Assembly (NCBI GenBank): GCA_945983355.1
Contig: CAMFSU010000009.1
Coordinates: forward strand, 1 to 46,591
Source of the DNA: an uncultured Clostridia bacterium
GTDB taxonomy: Bacteria; Bacillota; Clostridia; Oscillospirales; Acutalibacteraceae
DNA length: 46,591 nucleotides
Direction: 5' to 3'
Part shown: positions 39,874 to 46,591 of the stretch, piece by piece
How positions within the stretch are numbered: position 1 is the stretch's first letter
Layout of the letters: every line of letters starts with the position of its first letter
Translations under genes and position numbers: made by a program
The notes under the pieces: model-generated
What the model was told of the DNA's origin: nothing
Databases searched by the model: none
What the model saw: the letters and a program-made list of their open reading frames with translations, nothing else

Positions 39874-40596
39874 TTATTCAGCTGTTACATTTTCAATAAC
39901 TACATTTTCGCTAATTTCTACGGTGTTTTGGGGCTTCTTTTTAAGGTCTGTAAGCTTTACTATAACAGCGGCATAGCCGATAATCAGCACCAAACGGTTA
40001 AATATACTGCTTAAATTTAAGATTAGTGTATTTAAGAAATATCTGAAAGGTGCACCGTTTGTAAGGTATGAGATTATGTTGGAAACATTACCGAAAAATG
40101 TAAAGAACAAAATAAGTGCAAAAATTATAACAGGCGCAAAGGCAACAATCTTTAAAAACTTTGGTATTTCCTTTTTCTTGAAAAACAAAACTGCAAGCCA
40201 AAGTGCAATGGCAAACACCAAGAAATATGCAAGCATATAAGATAAAGCTGACAGCACATTTGTAAAGCTTAAACGATAGAAATCATATTTGAATGAATTT
40301 ATAATACTTGTAATAAAACTGATAAGTGTGCCAAGCCAAAGCAATGCGGCAGACACAGCAACGGCTATTTTATCGAATTTTGTGAATATGCCAACTGTAA
40401 TAATTATGTAAGACCAAAAGCAAATAATACTGTGAAGCGATAACATTGATGAGATTGAATGGCGTATAACATCCGCAAAAGAATTACCCATAATTAAATC
40501 TAATATTGGGTTTATTACAAGTGGGCAAAAGGCAAGATATATAAATGAAATTGCCGCAATAATTGACGGTATACTGATTATTTTCTTTGTTGCCAT
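39874..40596 (-). CDS. Uncharacterised six-helix membrane protein
   Basis: 240 aa with about six hydrophobic segments and a short, acidic cytoplasmic tail (NTVEISENVVIENVTAE). I do not recognise a family. Lys-rich loops (FFKKKEIPKFLK, LTDLKKKPQ) suggest cytoplasmic sides by the positive-inside rule. It lies 17 bases downstream of the ECF S-component gene on the same strand and may share its transcript. No catalytic motifs seen. Confidence 0.6.
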   Translation of the reverse strand: MATKKIISIPSIIAAISFIYLAFCPLVINPILDLIMGNSFADVIRHSISSMLSLHSIICFWSYIIITVGIFTKFDKIAVAVSAALLWLGTLISFITSIINSFKYDFYRLSFTNVLSALSYMLAYFLVFAIALWLAVLFFKKKEIPKFLKIVAFAPVIIFALILFFTFFGNVSNIISYLTNGAPFRYFLNTLILNLSSIFNRLVLIIGYAAVIVKLTDLKKKPQNTVEISENVVIENVTAE

Positions 40597-40613
40597 AACT
40601 TAAACTCCTAAAA

Positions 40614-41198
40614 TTATTTTTTTGCAAACTTTAAAACACGCACAATTACAGGCGCTAAAATAACATTTGTTGCGAATTCAATAATAAAATTAATACCTGC
40701 AAGACCGATAAACATATATGCGGTAACATTTGTAAAGCCCGCAGCCATACCCCAAGATTTTATAGTTTCAAGGAAAAAAACTAAGCAGCCAAGTAAAAAC
40801 ACGCCTGTGTTTACAACGGGGCAAATAACAGCCGCAGCAGCAACTGCAAGGTATTGGTTTTTCTTGTGAAGTGCCTTATAAACAAGACCTGCCGCAATAC
40901 CGCAAAGTGTACCCTTTAAAAGCACGGTTAAAATTGTGCCGAAAACATCAATGGCTAAAAAGGGTGCGGCGTCGCCAGTTAAAAGCACAATAACGCCAAA
41001 CACAAAGCCAAGCCAGCCACCCGCTAAAACACCGCAGGTTGCAGCGCCGATAACAACGGGCACAAGCACCAATGTGATTGAAAAGGTACCAAAGCGAAGC
41101 GCCATGCTTACATATTGAAGCACGACCACAAGCGCTGTCAAAAGTGCCGTAAAGACAATTTTTTGTGTGTTTTGTTTCCTAAGTTGTGAATTTGTCAT
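40614..41198 (-). CDS. panT: ECF transporter S component, probably pantothenate-type
   Basis: 194 aa, six membrane helices. The N-terminal KIVFTALLTALVVVLQYV contains the small-residue (Ala) helix used to dock EcfT. The GTFSITLVLVPVVIGAATCGVLAGGWLGFVFGVIVL pattern is that of the folate/pantothenate/riboflavin-type S components, split here only in this description. It lies 79 bases downstream of the coaX stop on the same strand, so import of pantothenate, the CoaX substrate, is the best guess. The shared energising module (EcfA/A'/T) is not in the window. Confidence 0.75.
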   Translation of the reverse strand: MTNSQLRKQNTQKIVFTALLTALVVVLQYVSMALRFGTFSITLVLVPVVIGAATCGVLAGGWLGFVFGVIVLLTGDAAPFLAIDVFGTILTVLLKGTLCGIAAGLVYKALHKKNQYLAVAAAAVICPVVNTGVFLLGCLVFFLETIKSWGMAAGFTNVTAYMFIGLAGINFIIEFATNVILAPVIVRVLKFAKK

Positions 41199-41277
41199 TT
41201 TAAATTACCTCCGATACTGCCTCTTGACGAGTGCAGTTCATAATATAATATTACAATCCGCCAAAAGCGGTAATTGC

Positions 41278-42042
41278 TTAATGATTTTTTTCGTAAATTG
41301 CACAAAGACCTTCAAGTAAAAGGTTTTCGTTATAAATTATTTGGTGCTTGCAGTGGGTGATAATCTCTTTTGAAAGACCGCCCGTTGCAACAACTGTGGG
41401 CGCTTCGCCGAGCTTATGCTCAATTCTATCCAAAAGGCCGTCAAGCATTGCCGCACTGCCAAGCACTAACCCTGACTGCATAGATTCGGTAGTATTGCTG
41501 CCGATAACCGACTTTGGTGCTTCAATTGGGATAGAGGGTAAAAGTGCAGTATTTTCAGCCAACGCCTTTAGGGTGAGGCGCACGCCTGCCGCAATAACAC
41601 CGCCTAAAAAAGCACCATCCTTATCTAAAACGCTTAAGGTGGTAGCGGTGCCCATATCAACAATTACGCAGGGCATTTTATAGGTATCAATAGCGCCGAC
41701 AGCACCTGCAACAAGGTCAGCACCAAGTTGGGCAGGGTTGTCGATTTTAATATTAAGTCCCGTTTTTATACCGGGGCCCAAAACAAGCGGAACAATTTGA
41801 CAAAGCTTTGCAACTGCACGGCTTATGCTCTTTGCAACAGAGGGCACAACCGACGCGATAATACAGTCTTCAATATCATCGGGTGTCATATCGTTAAGTG
41901 CCAAAAGCTGTTTAATGTCAATGGCATATTCATCCTCGGTCTTTTTGGTGTCGGTCGCAAGACGGGCTGTGAAACCTAAAATTCGGTTATTATAGGTGCC
42001 AAGCGTAACATTGGTGTTGCCAATATCAATAGTAAGCAGCAT
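41278..42042 (-). CDS. coaX: Type III pantothenate kinase
   Basis: 254 aa from ATG 42042 (MLLTIDIGNTNVTLGTY). ASKHA-fold motifs: phosphate-1 DIGNTN, GADLVAGAVGA with the catalytic Asp, and DMGTATTLSVL. First step of CoA synthesis; type III enzymes are not feedback-inhibited by CoA. The start is nine bases after AAAGGA; Met codons at 42048 and 42063 are too close to or upstream of the site. With coaE at 15471, two CoA-pathway kinases are in this window. Confidence 0.95.
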   Translation of the reverse strand: MLLTIDIGNTNVTLGTYNNRILGFTARLATDTKKTEDEYAIDIKQLLALNDMTPDDIEDCIIASVVPSVAKSISRAVAKLCQIVPLVLGPGIKTGLNIKIDNPAQLGADLVAGAVGAIDTYKMPCVIVDMGTATTLSVLDKDGAFLGGVIAAGVRLTLKALAENTALLPSIPIEAPKSVIGSNTTESMQSGLVLGSAAMLDGLLDRIEHKLGEAPTVVATGGLSKEIITHCKHQIIYNENLLLEGLCAIYEKNH

Positions 42043-42102
42043 TGTCATCAGTCCTTTCTGCATTTATTATATAATTATTACTAATTAAAAGCAAGATTTT
42101 TA

Positions 42103-42131
42103 TTGACAAAAAAAGAAAATATTGTTATAAT
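42103..42131 (+). promoter_or_regulatory. Promoter of rpsF-ssb-rpsR
   Basis: TTGACA (42103-42108), 17-bp spacer, TATAAT (42126-42131): perfect consensus. Confidence 0.9.
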
Positions 42132-42137
42132 GGGTGT

Positions 42138-42212
42138 TGCTAAATGGAGAAGTATGGTCTTCATTAGCTCCTTGTTCCGTGGAACCACGGGACCAAAAGT
42201 CCAGAAGGAGGT
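42138..42212 (+). promoter_or_regulatory. S6:S18-type ribosomal leader sequestering the rpsF ribosome site
   Basis: CTCCTT (42168-42173) can pair with AAGGAG (42205-42210), i.e. the Shine-Dalgarno itself, enclosing two arms: CCGTGG/CCACGG (42177-42182 with 42185-42190) and GGAC/GTCC (42190-42193 with 42199-42202). The CCG-containing hairpin in front of rpsF fits the known S6:S18 autoregulatory leader; the assignment is by structure and position. Confidence 0.65.
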
Positions 42213-42222
42213 GCAAAAGTAA

Positions 42223-42504
42223 ATGACCAATAAGTATGAGGCAGCTATGATTTTCACTGTAGCAAACGGTGAAGAAGCAACATTAGCTTTGAAAGAAAAG
42301 TTTAATGACCTTATCGCTAAAAATGGTACCATTGAAAATGTTAATGAGTGGGGCAAGCGTCGCCTTGCATACCTTATTAACGACGAAGCAGAGGGTTACT
42401 ATGTTTTCTTCGAATTTGAAAGCGAACCAACCTTCCCCGCAGAATTAGAGCGTATTGCAAAAATTACTGACGGTGTACTTCGTATAATGGTTATCAAAAA
42501 GTAA
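42223..42504 (+). CDS. rpsF: 30S ribosomal protein S6
   Basis: 93 aa. YEAAMIFTVANGEEATLALKEKF and the WGKRRLAYLINDEAEGYYVFFEFE core are characteristic. S6 forms a heterodimer with S18, encoded two genes downstream, and the pair binds the central 16S domain. Strong AAGGAGG ribosome site that can be masked by the leader. 12 bases before ssb. Confidence 0.98.
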   Translation: MTNKYEAAMIFTVANGEEATLALKEKFNDLIAKNGTIENVNEWGKRRLAYLINDEAEGYYVFFEFESEPTFPAELERIAKITDGVLRIMVIKK

Positions 42505-42516
42505 GGAGAAAAAACA

Positions 42517-42930
42517 ATGTTTAATTTAGTTGTTTTAACCGGACGTTTAACCGCAGACCCAGAACTTAAAACCACACCAAACGGCACAAATGTTACCAGC
42601 TTTTCAATCGCTGTTGAACGCCGTTACCGTTCAGGTGAGGAACGCCAGACCGATTTTATAAATATCGTTGCTTGGCAAAAAACTGCAGAATTTATTACCA
42701 AATATTTTAAAAAGGGTAATTTAATTGGTATCGAGGGTGCAATTCAAACCAGACGATATCAGGATAAGAACGGTAACAACCGCACTGCTTTTGAGGTTAT
42801 CGCTAATAATGTTCAGTTTGTTGAATCAAAGCGTGATTCAGCTGCTGGCGACGGCGCAACCTTTAGCAATGCAGATGTTAATGATTTTGCAGAAATGGAC
42901 GCTGATATGGATAGCGACCTTCCGTTCTAA
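42517..42930 (+). CDS. ssb: Single-stranded DNA-binding protein
   Basis: 137 aa. OB fold MFNLVVLTGRLTADPELKTTPNG, FINIVAWQKTAEFI, GAIQTRRYQDKNGN, then a flexible acidic tail ending DSDLPF, the protein-interaction tip. Protects single-stranded DNA and recruits repair and replication partners. The rpsF-ssb-rpsR order is the standard Firmicute arrangement. Confidence 0.97.
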   Translation: MFNLVVLTGRLTADPELKTTPNGTNVTSFSIAVERRYRSGEERQTDFINIVAWQKTAEFITKYFKKGNLIGIEGAIQTRRYQDKNGNNRTAFEVIANNVQFVESKRDSAAGDGATFSNADVNDFAEMDADMDSDLPF

Positions 42931-42966
42931 TTATTTTTTAAAAATTTAACGATTGGAGGCTTTAAA

Positions 42967-43209
42967 ATGGAAGAAAGAAACGAAAGACCCATGCACAGAA
43001 AACCCCGCAAGAAAGTTTGCCATTTCTGTGTTGACCGTGTTGAAGCCATTGATTATAAGGATGTTGCATATCTTCGCAAGTTCATTTCAGAACGCGCTAA
43101 GATTTTACCCCGCCGTGCTACCGGCACCTGCGCTGCTCACCAGCGTGAATTGACCACCGCTATCAAGCGTGCCCGTCAAATCGCATTACTTCCTTATGTT
43201 AATGACTAA
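42967..43209 (+). CDS. rpsR: 30S ribosomal protein S18, zinc-binding form
   Basis: 80 aa. [24 protein letters not shown], then [18 protein letters not shown] and [15 protein letters not shown]. The Cys-x2-Cys and Cys-Ala-Ala-His set marks the zinc-ribbon (C+) paralogue rather than the Cys-less form induced under zinc shortage. GGAGG ribosome site. Ends at a strong bidirectional hairpin. Confidence 0.97.
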   Translation: MEERNERPMHRKPRKKVCHFCVDRVEAIDYKDVAYLRKFISERAKILPRRATGTCAAHQRELTTAIKRARQIALLPYVND

Positions 43210-43222
43210 TATTTAACAAAGC

Positions 43223-43252
43223 AAAACGCTCACCATTTGGTGAGCGTTTTTT
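43223..43252. terminator. Bidirectional terminator after rpsR
   Basis: AAAACGCTCACCA/TGGTGAGCGTTTT (43223-43235 with 43238-43250), T6 on the plus strand; also faces the DUF4097 gene. Confidence 0.92.
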
Positions 43253-43254
43253 GT

Positions 43255-44217
43255 CTATTTTATAGTGATTTTAATGTCGCCTGTGTCGGTGGTTATTTCA
43301 CATTTACCGCCTGTTATTGTTTTGGGAACATTGATTTTGCCTGTGTCGGTTTTTGTGATGAATACCTTGTCAGTTAGCAAGCTGCCTTTAACATCACCTG
43401 TGTCGGTTGTTATAGATAGCTCGGCGGCGTCGCAAAGTTCAAATTTCACATTGCCTGTGCTTCTTTTAATATCAAACCTTTCGGCCGAAATTACATTACT
43501 CAAATAAATATCACCTGTGCTGCCGCTTGACACAAGGTTTTTACATTTAATATTTGATAAATTTGTTTTCCCTGTTGAAACTTTATGGTTAAAATCGCCG
43601 CTGCAATCGATATTTGAAGCAGTTATTTTACCTGTCGAGGCAGAAAGATTGACACTATTAGCCGATACATTTTCAAGGTTGATATTGCCGGTGCTTGTTT
43701 TAATTTTTATAAAATCATTTACAGAGGCAAGGTTGGTTACATCACCGGTGCTAAGCGAAATAGCTACACTTTCAAATTTAAAATCGTTTGGTATTTTAAC
43801 ATTACTTGTGTCGGCGTTTACCGAAAGTTTACCGTATTCACCTTTTGGCAGGTTAACGGTTATACTTTGGCTACCAAAAGAGATACCGATATGCTCATAC
43901 CACTTTCTTGTGTCGTTAATTTCAATTAAAAGTGTATTCTCCTTAACTGTTACCGAGTGTTTAATGTTTTGTTGCTCATCACAAATAATTGTGGTTTTGT
44001 CGTTATCGGTGGCTATAAGGGAAATATTCGCGGTGTCTGATATAATAGAAATATTTTTATAGTTTTCGGTTATTTCATAAGTATTAGTTTCATATTTGAC
44101 GGTGGATAATTTCAAAAAATCCCATTTAAGCATTGACATCGCCCCTGAAAAAATTATAGCACCAATCAAAATAAGGGAAGTGGCCACAATAAGCCAAATT
44201 TTAGTTTTTGTTTTCAT
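43255..44217 (-). CDS. DUF4097 beta-strand repeat protein, membrane-anchored
   Basis: 320 aa. N-terminal membrane helix (about 8-29), then a right-handed beta-helix-like domain with repeated S/T-T-G-D/N/K-I/V steps (LSTGDV, TSTGNI, ASTGKI, STGKTN, STGDIY, STGNVK, TDTGDV, TDTGKI, TDTGDI). Such DUF4097 proteins sit on the outer face and usually belong to PadR-DUF1700 modules that respond to envelope stress. Function otherwise unknown. It overlaps the DUF1700 gene by 4 bases. Confidence 0.85.
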   Translation of the reverse strand: MKTKTKIWLIVATSLILIGAIIFSGAMSMLKWDFLKLSTVKYETNTYEITENYKNISIISDTANISLIATDNDKTTIICDEQQNIKHSVTVKENTLLIEINDTRKWYEHIGISFGSQSITVNLPKGEYGKLSVNADTSNVKIPNDFKFESVAISLSTGDVTNLASVNDFIKIKTSTGNINLENVSANSVNLSASTGKITASNIDCSGDFNHKVSTGKTNLSNIKCKNLVSSGSTGDIYLSNVISAERFDIKRSTGNVKFELCDAAELSITTDTGDVKGSLLTDKVFITKTDTGKINVPKTITGGKCEITTDTGDIKITIK

Positions 44218-44816
44218 TTTGCTTCCCCCTTTTTAATAAAAAAGCGTTTTATAGCTATAATAACCTTTTTTGTAAGTAATAAAATGCCTTTTGTGGCAAG
44301 CTTGCAGCCAAAAAATGTGAAGATAGAAAGTCCTGCACAAACCAAAGCGGCGGCAAGCATTGCAATTGCTGTTAATGTGTTAGAGTTAAGGGCGAAAATA
44401 ATGCCTGAAATTATACCACCGACTGCACAGCCGATAAACGCGGCAAACACCGCCCAGAGTGAAATAATAACTGCCCAAAGTGAAGCATAAAGTGATAAAA
44501 TTACTGCAACTGCGGCAACAAGAAGGGAAGCCCAAATAGGAAAGCCCAATGCCAAAAGTACAATTTCCCAAGTGTTATGCGACTTTTTTACCTTTAATTT
44601 TTCCTTTGCGATTTTTGTAAAAGAGGTTTCGGCTATGGTTTGCTTTGCAATTTCATCAGTTGTGCCGATAGCTGCTACTGCATCTTCTTCTGAAAGACCT
44701 TCTTCCATGCGGTCTTCTATCATTTCACTGTAAAAATTAAGGCGTTCTTCAATATCTTCTTTTGAAAGGCCTGATAATTTATCCCTTAGCTCAAAAAGAA
44801 AATTGACTTTAGTCAT
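44214..44816 (-). CDS. DUF1700 (HAAS-domain) membrane protein
   Basis: 200 aa. The N-terminal helical domain (MTKVNFLFELRDKLSGLSKED, ERLNFYSEMIEDRMEEGLSEEDAVAAIG) is the HAAS/DUF1700 domain, followed by four membrane segments. In this gene triad the HAAS domain is thought to connect the membrane protein to the PadR regulator; that is family knowledge, not visible here. Overlaps padR by 8 bases and DUF4097 by 4 bases. Confidence 0.88.
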   Translation of the reverse strand: MTKVNFLFELRDKLSGLSKEDIEERLNFYSEMIEDRMEEGLSEEDAVAAIGTTDEIAKQTIAETSFTKIAKEKLKVKKSHNTWEIVLLALGFPIWASLLVAAVAVILSLYASLWAVIISLWAVFAAFIGCAVGGIISGIIFALNSNTLTAIAMLAAALVCAGLSIFTFFGCKLATKGILLLTKKVIIAIKRFFIKKGEAK

Positions 44817-45129
44817 CTGTGATATCCTCCTTACTTACAAATTGGTATATTGAAAGGATTTCTTGCCATTCGTTTTTAAAATCTTCAATTCGTTTTAGTC
44901 CGTCATTGGTTATGTGATAGTATTTTCTAAGACGACCGCCGTGTTCTGCGGTGCTGACCGTCAGTAAATTTGCGGTTTCCAAGCGTTTTAAGATGGTATA
45001 TAATGTTGATTCTGAAAGTTCGATATAAGGTTTTAAATCTTTAATAATTTTATAGCCGTAAGATGCTTCGTTTTTAATTGCGGCCAAAACACATACATCT
45101 AAAAGACCGCGTTTTAATTGAATATCCAT
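44809..45129 (-). CDS. PadR-family transcriptional regulator
   Basis: 106 aa winged helix: LKRGLLDVCVLAAIKNEASYGYKI, STLYTILKRLETANLLTV, GRLRKYYHITNDGLKRI. Short (subfamily 1-like) PadR with a C-terminal dimerisation helix. First gene of the padR-DUF1700-DUF4097 operon and presumably its own repressor; AGGGAGG ribosome site. A short inverted repeat around 45145-45175 (ATCATATCACGAAGTATTG) could be an operator, but this is weak. Confidence 0.9.
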   Translation of the reverse strand: MDIQLKRGLLDVCVLAAIKNEASYGYKIIKDLKPYIELSESTLYTILKRLETANLLTVSTAEHGGRLRKYYHITNDGLKRIEDFKNEWQEILSIYQFVSKEDITDD

Positions 45130-45201
45130 ACCATACCTCCCTTTGCGTAATACATCATATCACGAAGTATTGTTTTTGTCAACAGCTTTTTAGGAAAATA
45201 A

Positions 45202-45226
45202 AAACAGCGGGTGTAACCCGCTGTTT
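45202..45226. terminator. Terminator of the lipid-kinase gene
   Basis: Perfect 10-bp stem AAACAGCGGG/CCCGCTGTTT with TGTAA loop; the minus strand continues into TTTATTTTCC. Confidence 0.85.
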
Positions 45227-45235
45227 AAAGTGTTT

Positions 45236-46114
45236 TTATTTTGTCAAAACGGCTAATTTTGTACTATGTACGGTGTATTCGGTAACATCGCCGATAACCT
45301 CACCATCAACCTGAAGCGGTGCGGGCTTTGAAAGCTTTACCGAAATTTCGTAACCCTCGATAGTGTCAATCATAGATTTCATTTTAATATGTGTGCCTTT
45401 CATAAGGCGTAAAAATGCAATTACAATTTTAAAGAAATTATTGCTGTACATTGCAACCGTGGTTAACTTTTGGTCTTTATTTAAACGGTCTTGATTAGGG
45501 GCAGACATAAAACCGCCACCAAAAAACCTGCCGTTCATAGTGGGGACAAGCCAAGCGTGTTTATAGGTTTTTGTAGCACCGTCAACCGTAACGGTTGCAT
45601 CGCAGGGCTTATATGCGCCTAAAAGTGCTTTAATAGCCACAAATGTATAGTTGGCGCGTTTTTTGCCGAGAGAGCGCAAGCGTTCAACCTCGGCACAGCA
45701 GTAACCGTCCATACCGCTGCCGACGCAGTTTATAAATTTATAAACCTTGTCTTTAATTTTTGCGGTGGGAAGATTTTTTATGTAATTATTTATACAAATT
45801 GGTTTGGTGCGTTTTGGATATTTAATGTCACGAGCAAAATCATTGCCGCTGCCCGATGCATAAAAATAAAGCTTTTGCTTTAAGTTGTCACAGTCGGTGC
45901 GGTTTATGAAGCTGTTTAAGGTGCCGTCGCCACCGGTTAAAATAATGTCAGTACCAACGGGAAGCTGATTTAAAAATTCGTCATAATCGTTTATGGCGGT
46001 CATATCCTGATAAACAAAGCGGTGTTCACCCATTAACGGCTCAATTTCCTTTGCGATATTAAGACCTTTGCCACCGCCTGAATTGGGGTTGTATAAAATT
46101 ACATAATTTTCCAA
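45236..46114 (-). CDS. Diacylglycerol/lipid kinase family protein
   Basis: 292 aa. VILYNPNSGGGKGLNIAKEI (P-loop-like start), ILTGGDGTLNSFINR (GGDGT catalytic loop), ASGSGNDFARDI and the C-terminal LQVDGEVIGD are signatures of the DagK/YegS/BmrU family, which phosphorylates diacylglycerol or related lipids. Start is TTG 46114 behind GAGGTG. In Gram-positives DgkB recycles diacylglycerol from lipoteichoic acid synthesis; the exact lipid is not resolved. Stand-alone gene. Confidence 0.92.
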   Translation of the reverse strand: MENYVILYNPNSGGGKGLNIAKEIEPLMGEHRFVYQDMTAINDYDEFLNQLPVGTDIILTGGDGTLNSFINRTDCDNLKQKLYFYASGSGNDFARDIKYPKRTKPICINNYIKNLPTAKIKDKVYKFINCVGSGMDGYCCAEVERLRSLGKKRANYTFVAIKALLGAYKPCDATVTVDGATKTYKHAWLVPTMNGRFFGGGFMSAPNQDRLNKDQKLTTVAMYSNNFFKIVIAFLRLMKGTHIKMKSMIDTIEGYEISVKLSKPAPLQVDGEVIGDVTEYTVHSTKLAVLTK

Positions 46115-46182
46115 ACCGACACCTCGATTTCGTTTTATATAACCATTTTAAAGGTTTTGTCGCATTTTGTCAATGAATAAAA

Positions 46183-46207
46183 AAAGCCGAACAAAAAGTT
46201 CGGCTTT
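46183..46207 (-). terminator. Terminator of the rubrerythrin gene
   Basis: AAAGCCGAAC/GTTCGGCTTT perfect 10-bp stem (46183-46192 with 46198-46207); the minus strand continues with T7. Confidence 0.92.
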
Positions 46208-46214
46208 AAAGGGT

Positions 46215-46591
46215 TTAATAATTTTCTGCGTGGATTTCGAAATATGACTGTGGGTGAGCACAGGTTGGGCAAAGGTCGGGTGCTTTTGTACCAACAATAA
46301 GATGACCGCAGTTTCTGCATTCCCAAACCTTTACTTCGCTCTTTTCGAATACTTCTTTAGCCTCTACGTTGTGAAGAAGAGCTCTGTATCTTTCCTCATG
46401 ATGCTTTTCGATAGCGCCAACCAAGCGGCACTTGATAGCAAGTTCAGGGAAACCTTCTGCCTCGGCTGTTTTGGCAAATCCTTCGTACATATCAGTCCAT
46501 TCATAGTTTTCACCGTCTGCGGCAGCTTCAAGGTTTGCAGCTGTGTCTCCGATACCGTTAAGTTCCTTGAACCACATCTTTGCGTGTTCTT
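46215..46591 (-). CDS. rbr: Rubrerythrin, 3' part (gene runs off the window)
   Basis: 125 residues visible, beginning [12 protein letters not shown], the first E-x-x-H metal-ligand motif, in frame to the window end, so the Met at 46577 is internal. The second half of the diiron ferritin-like domain ([14 protein letters not shown]) is followed by a C-terminal rubredoxin domain ([21 protein letters not shown]). Classical order, unlike the reverse rubrerythrin at 37224. Reduces peroxide. The missing N-terminus should be about 65-70 residues. Confidence 0.95.
   Translation of the reverse strand, partial: EHAKMWFKELNGIGDTAANLEAAADGENYEWTDMYEGFAKTAEAEGFPELAIKCRLVGAIEKHHEERYRALLHNVEAKEVFEKSEVKVWECRNCGHLIVGTKAPDLCPTCAHPQSYFEIHAENY

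Overview
The window reads as ordinary chromosome from an anaerobic, endospore-forming Firmicute of class Clostridia. An Oscillospirales/Ruminococcaceae-like lineage is my guess; no 16S rRNA gene is present to confirm it. The reasons are spoIVA and sigG, a rubredoxin/reverse-rubrerythrin peroxide-defence operon, rex, a UgpC/MsmX-type sugar ATPase, a Na+-pump decarboxylase beta subunit, Clostridia-typical DUF families (DUF896, DUF951, DUF1653, DUF1700, DUF4097, DUF4830), AGGAGG-type ribosome binding sites and moderate-to-low GC. There is no phage, transposase, CRISPR array or rRNA operon.

Layout. 1-4063: plus-strand housekeeping genes (efp, an acidic Cys-rich zinc-ribbon protein, a PAP2 phosphatase, ispD, ispF, a DUF4830 protein and an RsuA-type pseudouridine synthase). 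4208-5350: a stand-alone, highly expressed-looking ABC ATPase. 5407-7487 (minus): YjjG-like HAD phosphatase, RING-like membrane protein and Nudix hydrolase. 7657-19338 (plus): SRP RNA, dnaX-ybaB-recR-DUF896-dehydrogenase-comM, then DUF951-prfA-tsaC-coaE-aminopeptidase and a small cluster ending in a MATE exporter. 19457-21097 (minus): spoIVA and tRNA-Ser, divergent from feoA-feoB, with pdxK downstream. 24255-33104: the least conventional part. It holds tRNA-Gly and tRNA-Arg, each followed by the same terminator-plus-hairpin-array element that ends in a promoter, driving a two-gene accessory cassette in one case and a short pyrophosphatase-like gene in the other. Between them lie a Na+ pump beta subunit with a tiny gamma-like partner, a purine permease, prfC and galE.

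33152-46591: a protist-type guaB, rpsB-tsf, a perR-revRbr-BFD-rubredoxin operon, rex, sigG, a pantothenate pair (ECF S component plus coaX), rpsF-ssb-rpsR behind a structured leader, a padR-DUF1700-DUF4097 module, a diacylglycerol-kinase-family lipid kinase, and the 3' part of a rubrerythrin gene cut by the window edge.

The most notable signal is the pair of ~180-bp hairpin-array elements (24367-24548 and 31585-31761). Each has 13-14-nt perfect terminal inverted repeats. Each carries four ATGATAT motifs in the left half and inverted ATATCAT motifs in the right half, with short, differing palindromes between them. Each follows a tRNA CCA end through a 61-nt block identical in both copies. The right inverted repeat contains TTGAAA, placed 17 bp from a TATAAT-like box in both copies, so the element seems to supply both a terminator for the tRNA and a promoter for the next gene. 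Two small genes absent from simple length-filtered ORF calls were recovered: a 55-aa membrane protein (26834-27001) and a 50-aa rubredoxin (36785-36937).
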